Source: Zygnema circumcarinatum (Eukaryota > Streptophyta > Zygnematophyceae > Zygnematales > Zygnemataceae). Taken from it: a stretch of DNA of 64,000 nt. The stretch covers positions 2,035,550-2,099,549 of the forward strand of contig CM074821.1 in the NCBI GenBank assembly GCA_037447605.1, read 5' to 3'. A model generated the notes under the pieces. It saw only the letters and a list, made by a program, of their open reading frames with translations, was not told the origin of the DNA and did not search any database. Positions 24,401 to 35,054 of the stretch are shown here, piece after piece. Numbering within the stretch: position 1 is the stretch's first letter; each line of letters begins with the position of its first letter. Position numbers and translations under genes: made by a program.

Positions 24401-27400
24401 CTGAAACGGCAAGGTTGGAGCAAGGGGAATTTTTTCCATGTGTGCATTACAACCTACCGCCTCGTGATCCAGGATGCCAAAATGTTCAAACGGAAGAAGT
24501 GGAAATACCTCATCTTGGACGAAGCTCATCTCATCAAGAATTGGAAGTCGCAGCGCTGGCAGACCCTCCTCAATTTCAATGCAAAGCGGCGAATTTTGCT
24601 GACAGGGACCCCTCTTCAGAACGATCTGATGGAGCTGTGGTCGTTGATGCATTTCCTTATGCCCCACGTCTTTCAGTCTCACCAGGAGTTCCGCGACTGG
24701 TTCAGCAAACCCATTAGCGGGATGGTAGAGGGGCAGGAGTGTGTCAACAAGGCGGTGGTGGGCCGCCTTCACAATGTGCTGCGGCCTTTCCTTCTCCGCC
24801 GCCTTAAGCGCGACGTGGAGAAGCAACTCCCGCAGAAGCACGAGCACGTCATTTCCTGCCGCCTCTCCAAGCGGCAGCGTCACCTCTACGAAGACTTCAT
24901 GGCCAGCTCCGACACCAGGGCGACGCTTGCATCCGGCAACTTCCTTGGACTCATCAACGTGCTCATGCAGCTGAGGAAAGTCTGCAACCATCCCGACTTG
25001 TTCGAGGGCCGCCCCATCGTCTCCTCCTTCGACATGGAAGGCTTGGTGCTGCACTTCAGCTCGGCGGCGCTGACAGCCGGGAAAGCTTGTTCAGACCCTT
25101 TCGGCGGAGTAAATCTCGGTGCCCTCAACCTCCTCCTGTGGACTGCAGAATGCGATCTGGCAGCGTGGGAGGCCGACGAGGTAGCAGAGCTGGCTACTAA
25201 CAAGCCCCTCATAGTCGAGCTTGCGAGCACGGGGCAAGAGCAGCAGGAAGAACAATACGACAGCGTTGCTCGCGGCGGGGCCGGTCTGGTAGCGGAGGTG
25301 ACTGGCGAAGAGGGCTATCTGGCAGGGGAGGGTTTACTGGCGGAAGTCGCCCGCCGTGCGGGGGAAGCAAGGCGGCGGTGCAGTGCTCAGCGAGCGGCCG
25401 CTCTTTTGTCCCTCAGCCTCTTGCGCTGCCAAAGGAGGCCGCCCCTCGGCCGCGATTTGCGCCAAGCTGTGCGGGTAACCCTGCCCCTCCCCGCGGCTGT
25501 GGCTCTAGCGGGGGGGTGGGGAGGGTCCGCGGTCCTGGGGGAGGCGGTGAAGACGGCATTGGGGAGGGCGGAGGAGATGAAGGCTCTCATTGAAGCGTTT
25601 GTGTTTGTTACTCCGAAAGCGAGGGCGCCTGCGCCTGTGGTGTGGTGCAGTCACCCGAATCTGTCCGACGCCATGGCGGAGCAGAGGTTCGCGAGGAGGT
25701 TCACAGAGGCGGTTTCTCCACTGCTCACTCCCTTCCGAACAACTATTGTCCGACGTCAGCTGTTTTTCCCTGACCGCAGACTGCTTCAGTACGATTGTGG
25801 AAAGCTGCAGGTACATACATCCCCAACAAATGTGCCCTCATGAGATTGTCATAATGGGACATCTTCTTGTTGCATTGTTGATTCTCGTGGAGAAAAGAAA
25901 GGATCTTGATCAAGATTCTCACGATTTTCTTTCTGATTAACTGTAAGAAACGGATCATAGAGAGAGAGATTTTTTTCTTTTTTTTTTTTTGAGAGCCTTT
26001 CTTCCTTCGGCGCCCTTGGCAGGAACTCGCTGGTCTTCTTCGTCGTCTTAAATCAGAAGGACATCGGGCATTGATCTTCACTCAAATGACAAAAATGCTG
26101 GACGTTTTGGAAAGCTTCATAAATTTGTATGGATACACATATATGCGATTGGATGGATCGACCAAGCCAGAGCAACGCCAGATTCTTATGCAACGGTTCA
26201 ACACTAATCCGAAAATATTCCTTTTCATCCTCAGTACAAGAAGCGGAGGGGTAGGCATCAACCTTGTCGGAGCAGATACTGTCATCTTCTACGACAGCGA
26301 TTGGAATCCGGCCATGGATCTGCAAGCTCAGGTCAGCACGCTGCAACCTACCCAACACATCAGAATCAGTGAGAGGCGAGGCGAGAGAAGCAGAGGTGTC
26401 GAAAATGAGGGACAGTAGTAGAACAGGAGCTAGTCTTAGTTGCAGTCGTGTTGCTAGGACAGTCGTGGTAAGGGTGGGAGGCGGCAGAGGGCTTTGCACC
26501 GTCTCCGCCAGTACCAACTGCCCAGATGTGTGTGTGTGTGTGTGTGTGTGTGTTTGGGGGGGGGGGGGTGTGTGTGTGTGCGCGACCTAAGTCGGGCGCA
26601 TGCTCTCTTTCCGTGCCTGCTCTCCATCTTCGGAGGGCAGCACACTTCCATGTCCGACTGGTGGCAAGTAGGCATCTGCCTTAAGGGGAACAAGTGGTGC
26701 TCTGCCTCGTCCCCAAGATCCAATCTTGTATTTTGTAGACGATCCTGTCGTCCTTGGGGTTCCTGGGCGGATACTCGTTTTTCCTTAAGGAGGATGCTTG
26801 TACAGATGCCGCATGCCTTTTGTAGTGCATCTAAGCAGAGACATTCAAGTGAAGCATTGAGGGAAGAAGCTGGCTGAACTCACGTTCCTCTGCAAATTCC
26901 TCGGCCAGTTTGCGATTAGGGGATTTTGGACGCGTCCTTTTGATTGGCAGTTGTTCGTTGCCCATGAGTTTGCTGAGCCGCCCTTAAGCCGCGGTGAGTG
27001 CTGCAGGACCGTTGCCACCGCATAGGGCAGACCCGCGAGGTGAACATCTACCGCCTCGTCAGCGAAAGCACCATCGAAGAGAACATCCTCCGCAAGGCCA
27101 ACCAGAAGCGCGCTCTGGACGACCTCGTCATTCAAGTGAGCGCTAACTCACTGCCTCCCACCGTGCACTTGCTAAAAAGGTGGCGGATAAGCACTGTTGG
27201 GGAGCACAGTCAAGCTGACTCTCGGTTGATAACGGTGTGTTTTGCAGAGCGGGAGCTATAATACAGAGTTTTTCAAGCGGCTTGATCCTCGGGAGCTCTT
27301 TTCTGGCATGAAAGGGGCAGAAGTGGGGGAAATGCCCGCGGCGGCAGCATTACAGCCCAACCCTTGCGGAGCAGATTCAGCCGCCGAAAGACAAGGGCCC

Positions 27401-30400
27401 GCGCAGGAAGGGCCGGCCCCGGATAGCATTGGGCCGCCCCCTGCAGAGCCCTCTGTGGCAGAGGTGGAAGCAGCGCTGCGGAATGCCGAGGAGGAGGAGG
27501 ACTACCTCGCCATGAAGCAGGTGGAGAGGGAGGAGGCGGCTGATTATCAGGAGTTCATGGAGGAAGGACCTCCGCCTGGGCTGGAGGAAGAGGAGGGGGG
27601 AGAAGGATGGGGGGAAGATGAGAATGGAGGAGAAGCAAAAGAGGGAGCGCACTCTGCAGAGGGAGGGGCAGGAGTGGTTGCTCCATTAGAAGTCGAAGAG
27701 GCCGAGACTTTGGCAGCGCGAGACACGCCGGCGGGGGCGAGCCATGTGGCGCTCATAGCGGGGGAGGACATGGGCATGGGCATGGGCATGGGCATGGAGA
27801 TGGACATGGACGTGGACATGCTCGCGGATGTGCGTCAGCTGGCAGCGGCGGCGGCCGCCTCAGGGACGGGGGAGAGCGCGTTCGAAGAGCATCTGCGGCC
27901 CATTGAGAGGTGCTACCGAGGGGCCCTGCGTTACCAAGAGGAGATCATCATTCTCCTCTTGGGGGGCTAGTGGGTAGTTTCGTTTGTTTGAACACGAATT
28001 GTTTACCTTGATAGGTCAAGATCGGCAAGCGTCTATTTGGGTTCTCGTTTGTTTTGAGGCGAAGCTGCGTAGCAAACGTGCACTGCGTGAACTCATTATC
28101 CTCCGATTGATGCTGGTCCAGTAAACTAATGCACAATGACACTTGAACCTAGCTGGACTCGGCTGGGCTTGCCCCTTCCAGTCATGAAGCAGTCTTGGGC
28201 CATCAGATGCGGTGTTCTGTTTCGCGCTGCTTTTCGGTAACTTTTTGAAGGAAAATTGGAGCGAAGAAGAAATGCGGAAAGCAGCGAGTAACAGCGGATG
28301 GCCCCTTGTCCCTTTTCTAGGATGCTATGGACAGGAGTCCCCCTGACTATGCAGGGGCTGCGTGGGTGTGGAGGGCGCGTTCAGATATGCTATGCGCTTT
28401 TTGGAAGAGGTGGATCGCATTGTGGACGAGGAGGCGGTGCGGGCGGCTGTTGTATATGAGGAGAGGGAGTGGGAGCTCGAGCAGTTGGAGAAGCTAAAGG
28501 AAGAGCAGGAGGCCGATGTGGATGAGGATGACGAGCCTCTTCAGTACGAGAGTAAGCTCTATGAGCCATTGCCTCGGAATGTATGTCTTTCAAGTCGGCT
28601 CTTTGCGGTAGACTGTGAAGACTGCGAGAATCCTACCTCGCCCATGAAGCAGAGTTGTGACAAGGGCCCATTTGACAGGTCTCAGTCCATAATGTCTGAC
28701 AGGCACAGCGTAGTGTTCTTATCATTCTGTAATACCTAGGTAAATGCGAAACCTGGTTTACCTAGTATGGTTTTTACTTTCCTAGAAGTTTTTTCAGAGG
28801 TTTTGTTATTCTGCTTGGCTGACTTGAAAGTCCACGACGGTTGGATGGCGGCGTCCAAGCAGGCTGGGACACCGCCCTTGCTGACGAGGCGTACCGCCAC
28901 CAGGTGGAGGCGTTGGCCCAGCAGCAGGTGCATCTCTGTAGCCCTCGACCATCCTCATAAACTGTGTGCTTCGATGTAATGCTTTGGAGGTTTGTGTTCA
29001 TGTGTTGGAACTGTTCAGGGAATGCTGCGTGGGTGTTGTGTGGAGAAATTGAGGTCTGGCTTCTGTGTGTTGCTTTGACTAACAGATTACTCAAAGAGGA
29101 GTCTTCGTTGCGATTGCATTTGATGTTTGTGTCTTCTCCATCTAACACGCGAAGTTTCTGCAATCCAGGAAGAGCAAAGACTCTTGGAATTGAAGGCCCT
29201 GCGGCCGCCGGTGGAGAAGAGCAAAGGGCCAGCAACCAGCGCCAAATTAAACGAGACAGAATCGAAAACCCCACTGTCTGAGGTCCACACGAAGGCCAAG
29301 CAGCCCAAGGCGAAATTCATATCCCTGCAGGAGACGACAAAGCAGCAGCAGCAGCCTCCCCGGAAGATACACTCGAAGTCCATGGCTCTCGCGGTTTTGG
29401 CGGGCCGTACGACCTCTCCAGAGAGGCCTCCGCCAAACGAGGGTGCGGCCGCAGGCGAGGGCGAGGGAGAGGGAGAGGGAGAGGGAGAGGGGGGGGGGCG
29501 GAGGGCGAGGGGGGGGGTGGCGGGGCTGAGGGCGGTAGAGCCGCGGGGGCCCTCTTTGAGGCGGCGGCAGGCGCCGCGGCTGCTGGAGGAGGACATGCTG
29601 CTCGACCGCCACCTCTCGCGGCTAAAGAGGGAGCATGCGCGGACCATGCGGGAGAGGCCGTGGGGGGTCGAGAGGGAGGAGAGGAGGGCGGCGAAGAGAG
29701 CGAGGAAGACTCTGGAGGATTGGGATTACATACCTCAAGGACAAAGGGACAGAGAGAGGGAGGAGTCTGGGGAGCAAGAGGAGGAAGAGGACGAGGAAGT
29801 GATGGACGTGGATGAGGGAGAGAACGGGGCGATGGTGGTGTCTGATGAGGAGGAGAGTATTGAAAGAGAAGGGGATGACGGAGCCGAGTACTTGAGGCAT
29901 GATCATGAAGTGAAAGGAAGATCAGATCGAGGTGTTGTGGAGGAAAGTGTCAGGGAGAGGAAGTGGCAAGAGCAGGGATCAGGAGAAGCTGTGCATGTGC
30001 GGAAAAGCAAAATGTGGGTGTTTGCCCTGCGACCAGGTGTGGTTGTGACTTTAAGACTCAGTGGCAGGGAGGAAGCCCACAAAGCAGTGCAATCAAACAA
30101 CGATTGGATTGTTTCTGAAGACGCCGCACTCGCTGCTGCTGTGCACGAGTACGGTGGAAATTGGACACTTGTCAGCGACATAGTGACTGGAGAACTCGAG
30201 GGACAACTATTACGAGGGCGACGGAGAGGACCTGCTGAGTGCAGAGAAAGGTTGGGAAAGCTGTTGACAATGCATGGAGTGCTGCCGGCAGGTCAGACTG
30301 CAGGGCAGGCGAACGGCAGGCCTGCTCCTGGGAAAATATATGTGACAGAGGTAAGTTTGCGACACCCCCATCATTCTTCCCTTTTCTTGAACAGCGTTCA

Positions 30401-33400
30401 CTCCTCTCTTCGTAGGTGTCTTCTCTTCTGCACTATTCCTCCAGTTGACCACTTGTGCTCTGCGGTACGATGTGGGCAGGAGCACATGCGCCGCCTGCTT
30501 GCCGCCATCCAGCGTTCGCCTGACAGCGCCCGCGTCCTGGAGAGGCACCTCCGCCTGCTGCTCCGCCTGGCGGGAGGGCCGGGAGGGGGAGAGGGAGGGG
30601 GAGAGGGAGGGGGAGAGGGAGGGGGAGAGGGAGGGGGAGAGGGAGGGAGAGGGGGAGGCCAGCCGAGGCCAGCCCTCGCCCTCGCGGCCGCACTTCTTCC
30701 CCCCGCGGGAGGGAGGGGGGGGTTTGTAGCGCTCGCAGACCTGGCAAAGGAAGCTTCTGAAGGACGCACGGCGCTTCAGAAGCTCGATGAGGTTAACGAA
30801 GAGAGCATAGGAAAGAAGGGACAGCCGAAACAATCGCTGGTAGAGAGACTGAAAGCAGAGCTGAAAAGTATGGGAGTTATGGCAGCCCCTTGGGAATACG
30901 GACCCGGGTCGGAAGCGGCGAGAGCTGTTGCAGAAAAGCTGGCAAGTGTGCGTGGTGTAGGGGCAAAGGAAGGCGAAGAGGAGGAAGCTCCCCCTTCTTT
31001 TGAGCCTGAGATGGATTCAGAAGAGATTGGGGAAGCAGCCCCTCCAGAGAGTGCTCCCGATTTGACTGTCGAGCGGGAAGAAGAATTGCCTGGGGAATTG
31101 GATGTGTCGGATTTCCTCGTATTTCCAGAGGGATGGAAAAAGGAGGACCGGCAAGAAGAGGCGGCGAGGGTTGATGCGGGGCAGTCGTTAACGTCCGAGT
31201 GGTGGATGTTGACAAGCAATGCAGAGAGAAGCAGGGGGTCTGTTCACAGGCCGTTGAGAAAGTCCGGAATCGCTCGGGCGGATCTGCGCTTCAGGTGTGC
31301 TCTCTGTGGCTAACCTTGGCCTGCAGGCAATAGGAAAGGTTGAGAATAGTGCAGATTGTTGTCTGCATTGTTCGTTGCGCCGCAAGGTAGACTTTGTTTG
31401 TTGCTCTTATGAGTCAACAAGAACGTTTCCTCGCAGTTTATCTTTGGCTGCTAACTCATTTCTGCTCTAAAGTGTGCACATTTCTAAACAAAAAAACAAA
31501 CGGGTTTGGTTGTTTCACGCCTCACCTTTTGAACCCGGGTTTTCCTAATCGTTACCTTCCCTGGTTCATGTCTATCGCTTCTCTTTAGAGCTGCGTTTGC
31601 GATGGCCAACGGTGGAAGAATGAGGCAGTGGGCGCGTTCAGCCGCAAGAGCTGTGAGCGCGGCCGAGGTGAGGCGGGCCAAGACGGCTGGCGGCACACCC
31701 TTTCCGCTGAAGAGACAGCAGGCGGAGCCGCTAGAGGGGGAGAGGGGGCGCAAGCGGCAGGCACCCTCAACAGGTGAATCGGAATCGGACAGAACGGGGC
31801 CGTTGTGCTCTAAGACGCAGTCTACTTCTGAAAAGGGAGCTGCCTCTGGACACGAAGGGCCGGTGGTCCTTGACTCCACAGTTGCCGGACGAGCAACACC
31901 GGCAAGCAGATGGATTCCTACGAATGATGTGCGAAACCCTCGAGCAAATGCGGCAGATGATGGTTGCGTAGGCGCAAAAAGAGCAGCCAACAGCTCATCC
32001 CCCCTACGAAAACGAAGGGTATCCATGGAGCAGGGTTTGGGACAGGGGGCAGAGAGCCGTTGGTCGGGGATGGTACAAGGTCAAGCACAGGAAAGTCAAC
32101 CTGCTGGTCGAGTGGGTACTAAACTTAGCCAGTCACAAAAGAGCAGGGAGAAGACAGGCGATCAAGGAGGAGAGGAAAAAGATCCGAGGAGACATCATTT
32201 TCCGGCGAATGGCAGTGGAGAAAACGTAGCCGCCTTTCAGTCGATGGCTCATAGCAAACCTTCGGCTTGGCAAACTAGTGGCGGGCAGGGAGCATCTATT
32301 GTACCTCCGTGGTTGGCAAAGGCAGGAATTGTAAGGGGGCTTGCAGGAGATGAGGGTGGGCCTGTCAGGAGAGCGGGTGGAGGTTCAAGGGATGGAGTGC
32401 AGCAGGGCGCAAGCAGGATATTGTTGGAAGCCACTGGAGTGGCCAATACAGGCGGGACAGGTTGGACTCTGCAAGGTGGTTTGAGGCAAGGAGAGGATGT
32501 TGGCCTGGGAAGAGGGAGGCATGATGGACAAGCAGGACAAGGTAGTCAGAATGTGTTTGGAGTACTTGCAGGAGGAGAATTGCATGGACATGTGCATGGT
32601 GACCTGAGAAGAGTCGGTGGAGAGACAATCTCTGCTGCCCGTCCACCTTCAGGAGGAAGTTGGCTTCCCTCACTGCCGATGCCGTCCGGCCTGCCGCCGG
32701 GCCCTAAGGCAAGCCTTAACTCTGCCATTGGCTGCGGCTATGAAGGAGCAGCTGGCAATCGAGGGGACCCTGATGGGGATGATGACTGCGTCATTGTGGG
32801 TGAGCTCAGTGGGGGTGCCCGGCAGGGAGGAAGCTATGAGCATGGCGTTGGCATTAGGTCAGGACTTGGGTCCGACCTGGCTGGGGGTTTCCAAGCAGCG
32901 GCTTATCCCCCGGCATGGCAGAACATGAGCGGAGTGGCCAGCGTGCATCCGCCTTTGGCAAATAATTGGCCCGTTCATTCAGCTGCAGTTGGGCGTGAAG
33001 TCAGACCGTCAAGCAGGCCAATTCAGGGGAGCTCGGGGAGTGGCACATCTCGCAATCATGGTGGAGGGGCGGCTCTGCGGAGGTCGGGGCAGGCGGGAGT
33101 GCAGCTCATGGGCGCCTCTATAGTGCCGGCCGGCTGTGATGGACTTCAGCTTTCCAACCAGTCGCCCAGGCCTTCTCAAGACCTTCACCCAAATGCAGCT
33201 GCTCACGAGGCCATGACGCCAACAGCACCGTTGCGGGGAGGGGAGAGCACAAGAGGCTGGTCCATGGCTTCTCCGTTGGAGCAGCAACAGCTGCTTTCTG
33301 CAACAAACAGCGAGGCTATGGCTCACTCGCTGGCCTGGTCTCCCGCAAGACCACTTCCCTCGGCGAAAGGGGCGTCATGGCGAGGGTTCGCGAGGGAGGA

Positions 33401-33902
33401 TGTGGTGCTGATGGGCAGCCGGCCAGGGAGAGCCGGAGTCGTTGAGCCTGCCAGCGGGTACTACGCCTCCAAAACTCATGGAGGCAGCTACCGCGGGAAG
33501 GAGACGCAAGGGGTCATGGGGCTCGGAAGCGGTTGTGTCAAAGAGGCTGCCAGGCAGGCGGCCCCTTCTACAGCGACCGGAGCATGGCGGCAGCAGCAGC
33601 AGCAGCAGATGGCGCAGGGCAGCAGGCCAATGGCAGGGAGCCATCCGTTGATGCTGCCCACCAGCGTGCCCGCTGCGGGGCCTGACGCCGCCCCGTTGCG
33701 TTCGTTTCCGGAGGCGCTTTTCAGAAGTGCGCTGGCGGACTCCGGATTGTGCGGAGCCGCGGAGGACGGTAGAGGCAAGCAGAGCTTGGCGGGTGCTGAG
33801 GACGAGGAGAGCGCGATGCCCGACCTCGGGCTGTCCCTGGGAATGCAGGGGTGCGGCGGGAAGCCGTTGAGGAAAGGCAACAGCCGAGGGACTCCCGGCT
33901 GA
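15462..33902 (+). CDS. PIE1: PIE1-type SWR1-complex ATPase (SNF2 family chromatin remodeller)
   Basis: Catalytic subunit of the SWR1 complex, which exchanges H2A for H2A.Z in nucleosomes (family knowledge). Phase-consistent exons: 15462-17366, 18154-18249, 18598-18705, 18801-18881, 19231-19319, 19556-20024, 20582-20714, 21004-21254, 21780-21875, 22245-22313, 22512-22574, 23381-25810, 26023-26331, 27007-27135, 27248-27909, 28385-28551, 28863-28927, 29169-30350, 30480-31294, 31589-33902. The model is 3810 aa, far above the roughly 2000 aa of Arabidopsis PIE1, mostly from low-complexity inserts. Visible: HSA domain ([40 protein letters not shown]); two acidic MPIEVL/LPLEELL motifs; Walker [10 protein letters not shown] near residue 1395; DEAH box near 1500; a long insertion between helicase lobes; lobe 2 with MRLDGST and [12 protein letters not shown]-terminal SANT-like domain ([20 protein letters not shown]). 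Exon 1, an acidic 635-aa segment with SKKRRREER, fits by phase but has no homology support. The 18881/18882 junction uses a GC donor. Confidence 0.93.
16787..17166 (+). repeat. Coding (GAG)n array: poly-Glu tract
   Basis: About 380 bp of GAG/GAA/GAC triplets in the first exon assigned to PIE1, giving a nearly unbroken Glu/Asp run. The antisense strand is open in all three frames (Ser, Leu and Pro runs), which is an artefact of the repeat. Confidence 0.95.
18882..18883 (+). other. GC 5' splice site (GC-AG intron) in PIE1
   Basis: The HSA exon must stop after KVEKL and resume with VVYKHQL at 19231 to match the family. The bases after the last codon are GCAAGC and no GT allows the same in-frame join. 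Confidence 0.7.
19677..19870 (+). repeat. Coding (GGGGAA)n repeat in PIE1
   Basis: GGGGAA/GGGAAA units inside the exon at 19556-20024, read as Gly-Glu with Lys and Arg interruptions. It follows the HSA domain. Confidence 0.95.
20130..20289 (+). other. Possible optional exon within a PIE1 intron
   Basis: An open stretch about 20135-20289 reads [19 protein letters not shown] and ends at ATG|GTAAGG in phase 0. The only visible acceptor (CCTTAG at about 20130) does not give a compatible phase, so I left it out of the model. Confidence 0.25.
21268..21441. repeat. Intronic (GAGAGG)n purine array
   Basis: Hexanucleotide purine repeat starting about 13 bp after the PIE1 donor at 21255. A reading frame runs through it but the next PIE1 exon requires splicing. 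Confidence 0.9.
26527..26582. repeat. Intronic (GT)n with poly-G core
   Basis: A dinucleotide GT run, a block of about 13 G, then more GT, in the PIE1 intron between the exons at 26023 and 27007. Confidence 0.95.
29458..29510 (+). repeat. Coding (GGGAGA)n repeat in PIE1
   Basis: Translated as alternating Glu and Gly, then Gly/Arg, in exon 29169-30350. Confidence 0.9.
30582..30657 (+). repeat. Coding (GGGGGAGAGGGA)n repeat in PIE1
   Basis: A 12-bp purine unit giving a GGGE tetrapeptide repeat in exon 30480-31294, C-terminal to the SANT-like domain. Confidence 0.95.
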
Positions 33903-34984
33903 GCATGAGACGAAAATTGTGCAAACTTGTTGGCACCTTGCGACACTCGCGAGGTGGAATGGTGCAGCGCTGCTGCTGTTCTCTGTTCGTGTGATCTGCC
34001 AGTCGTCGGCTGCTAGAGATTGGGGGTGAGAATGGACCTTCAGCAGCAGGTAGTTGCGCCATACGCGGGAGGCCTGCGCATTCTCAAACGCCACAGTAGC
34101 ACCAGGATAGGCAGTCTGCCTCAAATGCAAAAAAAAAAATGATGAATTCGAATGGAATGCAAGTGGCATGTTACCCTCTGTCCAACTGAGTCAACAAATT
34201 AAATATGAGCAATTGATTTCCTCCCAACAAATGATGTCTTAATTTGCACCTTCCAAATACGGATGGAATACTGTCAAACGCATTCAAAACTCGTCTTTTT
34301 CCCAACCAATTTCTGAAAAAGCTGACTCGCAGTGACAATACTGGGAAATGTTGAAGCACGGTCTTTACAAATTTCTCGTAACATTGGAAAACTTCGGCGC
34401 CCTCACCTCCTTCACTGGCGCAGTTCACGCTGAAAAACCAACCAGCCAGGCAGGCAGGATATGTCGATATGCCGATATTACTATATGCCGATATGCCTAT
34501 AGGCTTTGTATGCTTATTATGGGGATACGGGCACCAGCCAGCCTGCCAGATCGTACGGTACGGTACGGTACGGTACGGTACGGTGCTACTAGGCCATCCC
34601 GCCAGCCCGAGTTTCCCCAGGACGTGTTTTGCACACGTGGCGTCGACGTGGCGCCGACGTGGCTGCCACGCCTCGCCAGTGACGCCACGCCGCTCGTTTT
34701 TGCGAATCGAGCGTGTCCCAATCGCGCGGCGCCACGCGGGCGGCCGTGCCCGTCCCGTCCCGTCCCGTCCAAGAGGAGCGCGCGCGCGGCCACTCGGCAG
34801 TGGTCGCGTGGCGCGCGTTCGCTGGAGGCGCTCCGTCCGCCGTGGCACGCCACGTGGCGCGCTGCAGGCGCCCCGCCCCGCCGCGCGGAGGGAGGGAGGG
34901 AGGGAGGACTGAGGAGAGAGAGGGAGGGAGGGGGGCGGAGGGAGGGCGCGCAAGCAAGCAAGCACCACTTTGCTCGCTCGCGCC
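33903..34984. promoter_or_regulatory. Intergenic region PIE1 to VTE1
   Basis: The first 500 bp are AT-balanced and probably PIE1 3' UTR. Then come GATATGCC-type short repeats (34458-34500), the GTACG tandem (34553-34584), a GC-rich stretch with a perfect GCCACGTGGC palindrome at 34849-34858, and a GAGGGAGG purine leader (34885-34945) ahead of the VTE1 start. A 536-aa minus-strand frame across this region is not supported by any domain. Confidence 0.5.
34553..34584. repeat. (GTACG)n tandem in the VTE1 promoter
   Basis: Six direct GTACG units about 400 bp upstream of the VTE1 ATG. The 5-bp unit nests the GTAC palindrome. Confidence 0.95.
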
Positions 34985-35054
34985 ATGGCGCTGCGCCACG
35001 TGGCGCTCTGCCACGGCACACACGTGGCCAGCCTCTCGGTCTGTACGCCACGTG
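34849..35054. promoter_or_regulatory. G-box cluster over the VTE1 start
   Basis: Four CACGTG cores lie at 34851, 34997, 35021 and 35049. The first sits in a 10-bp palindrome and the second in GCGCCACGTGGCGC. Three are inside the transit-peptide coding sequence. CACGTG is the canonical bZIP/bHLH G-box (known); function here is inference. Confidence 0.5.
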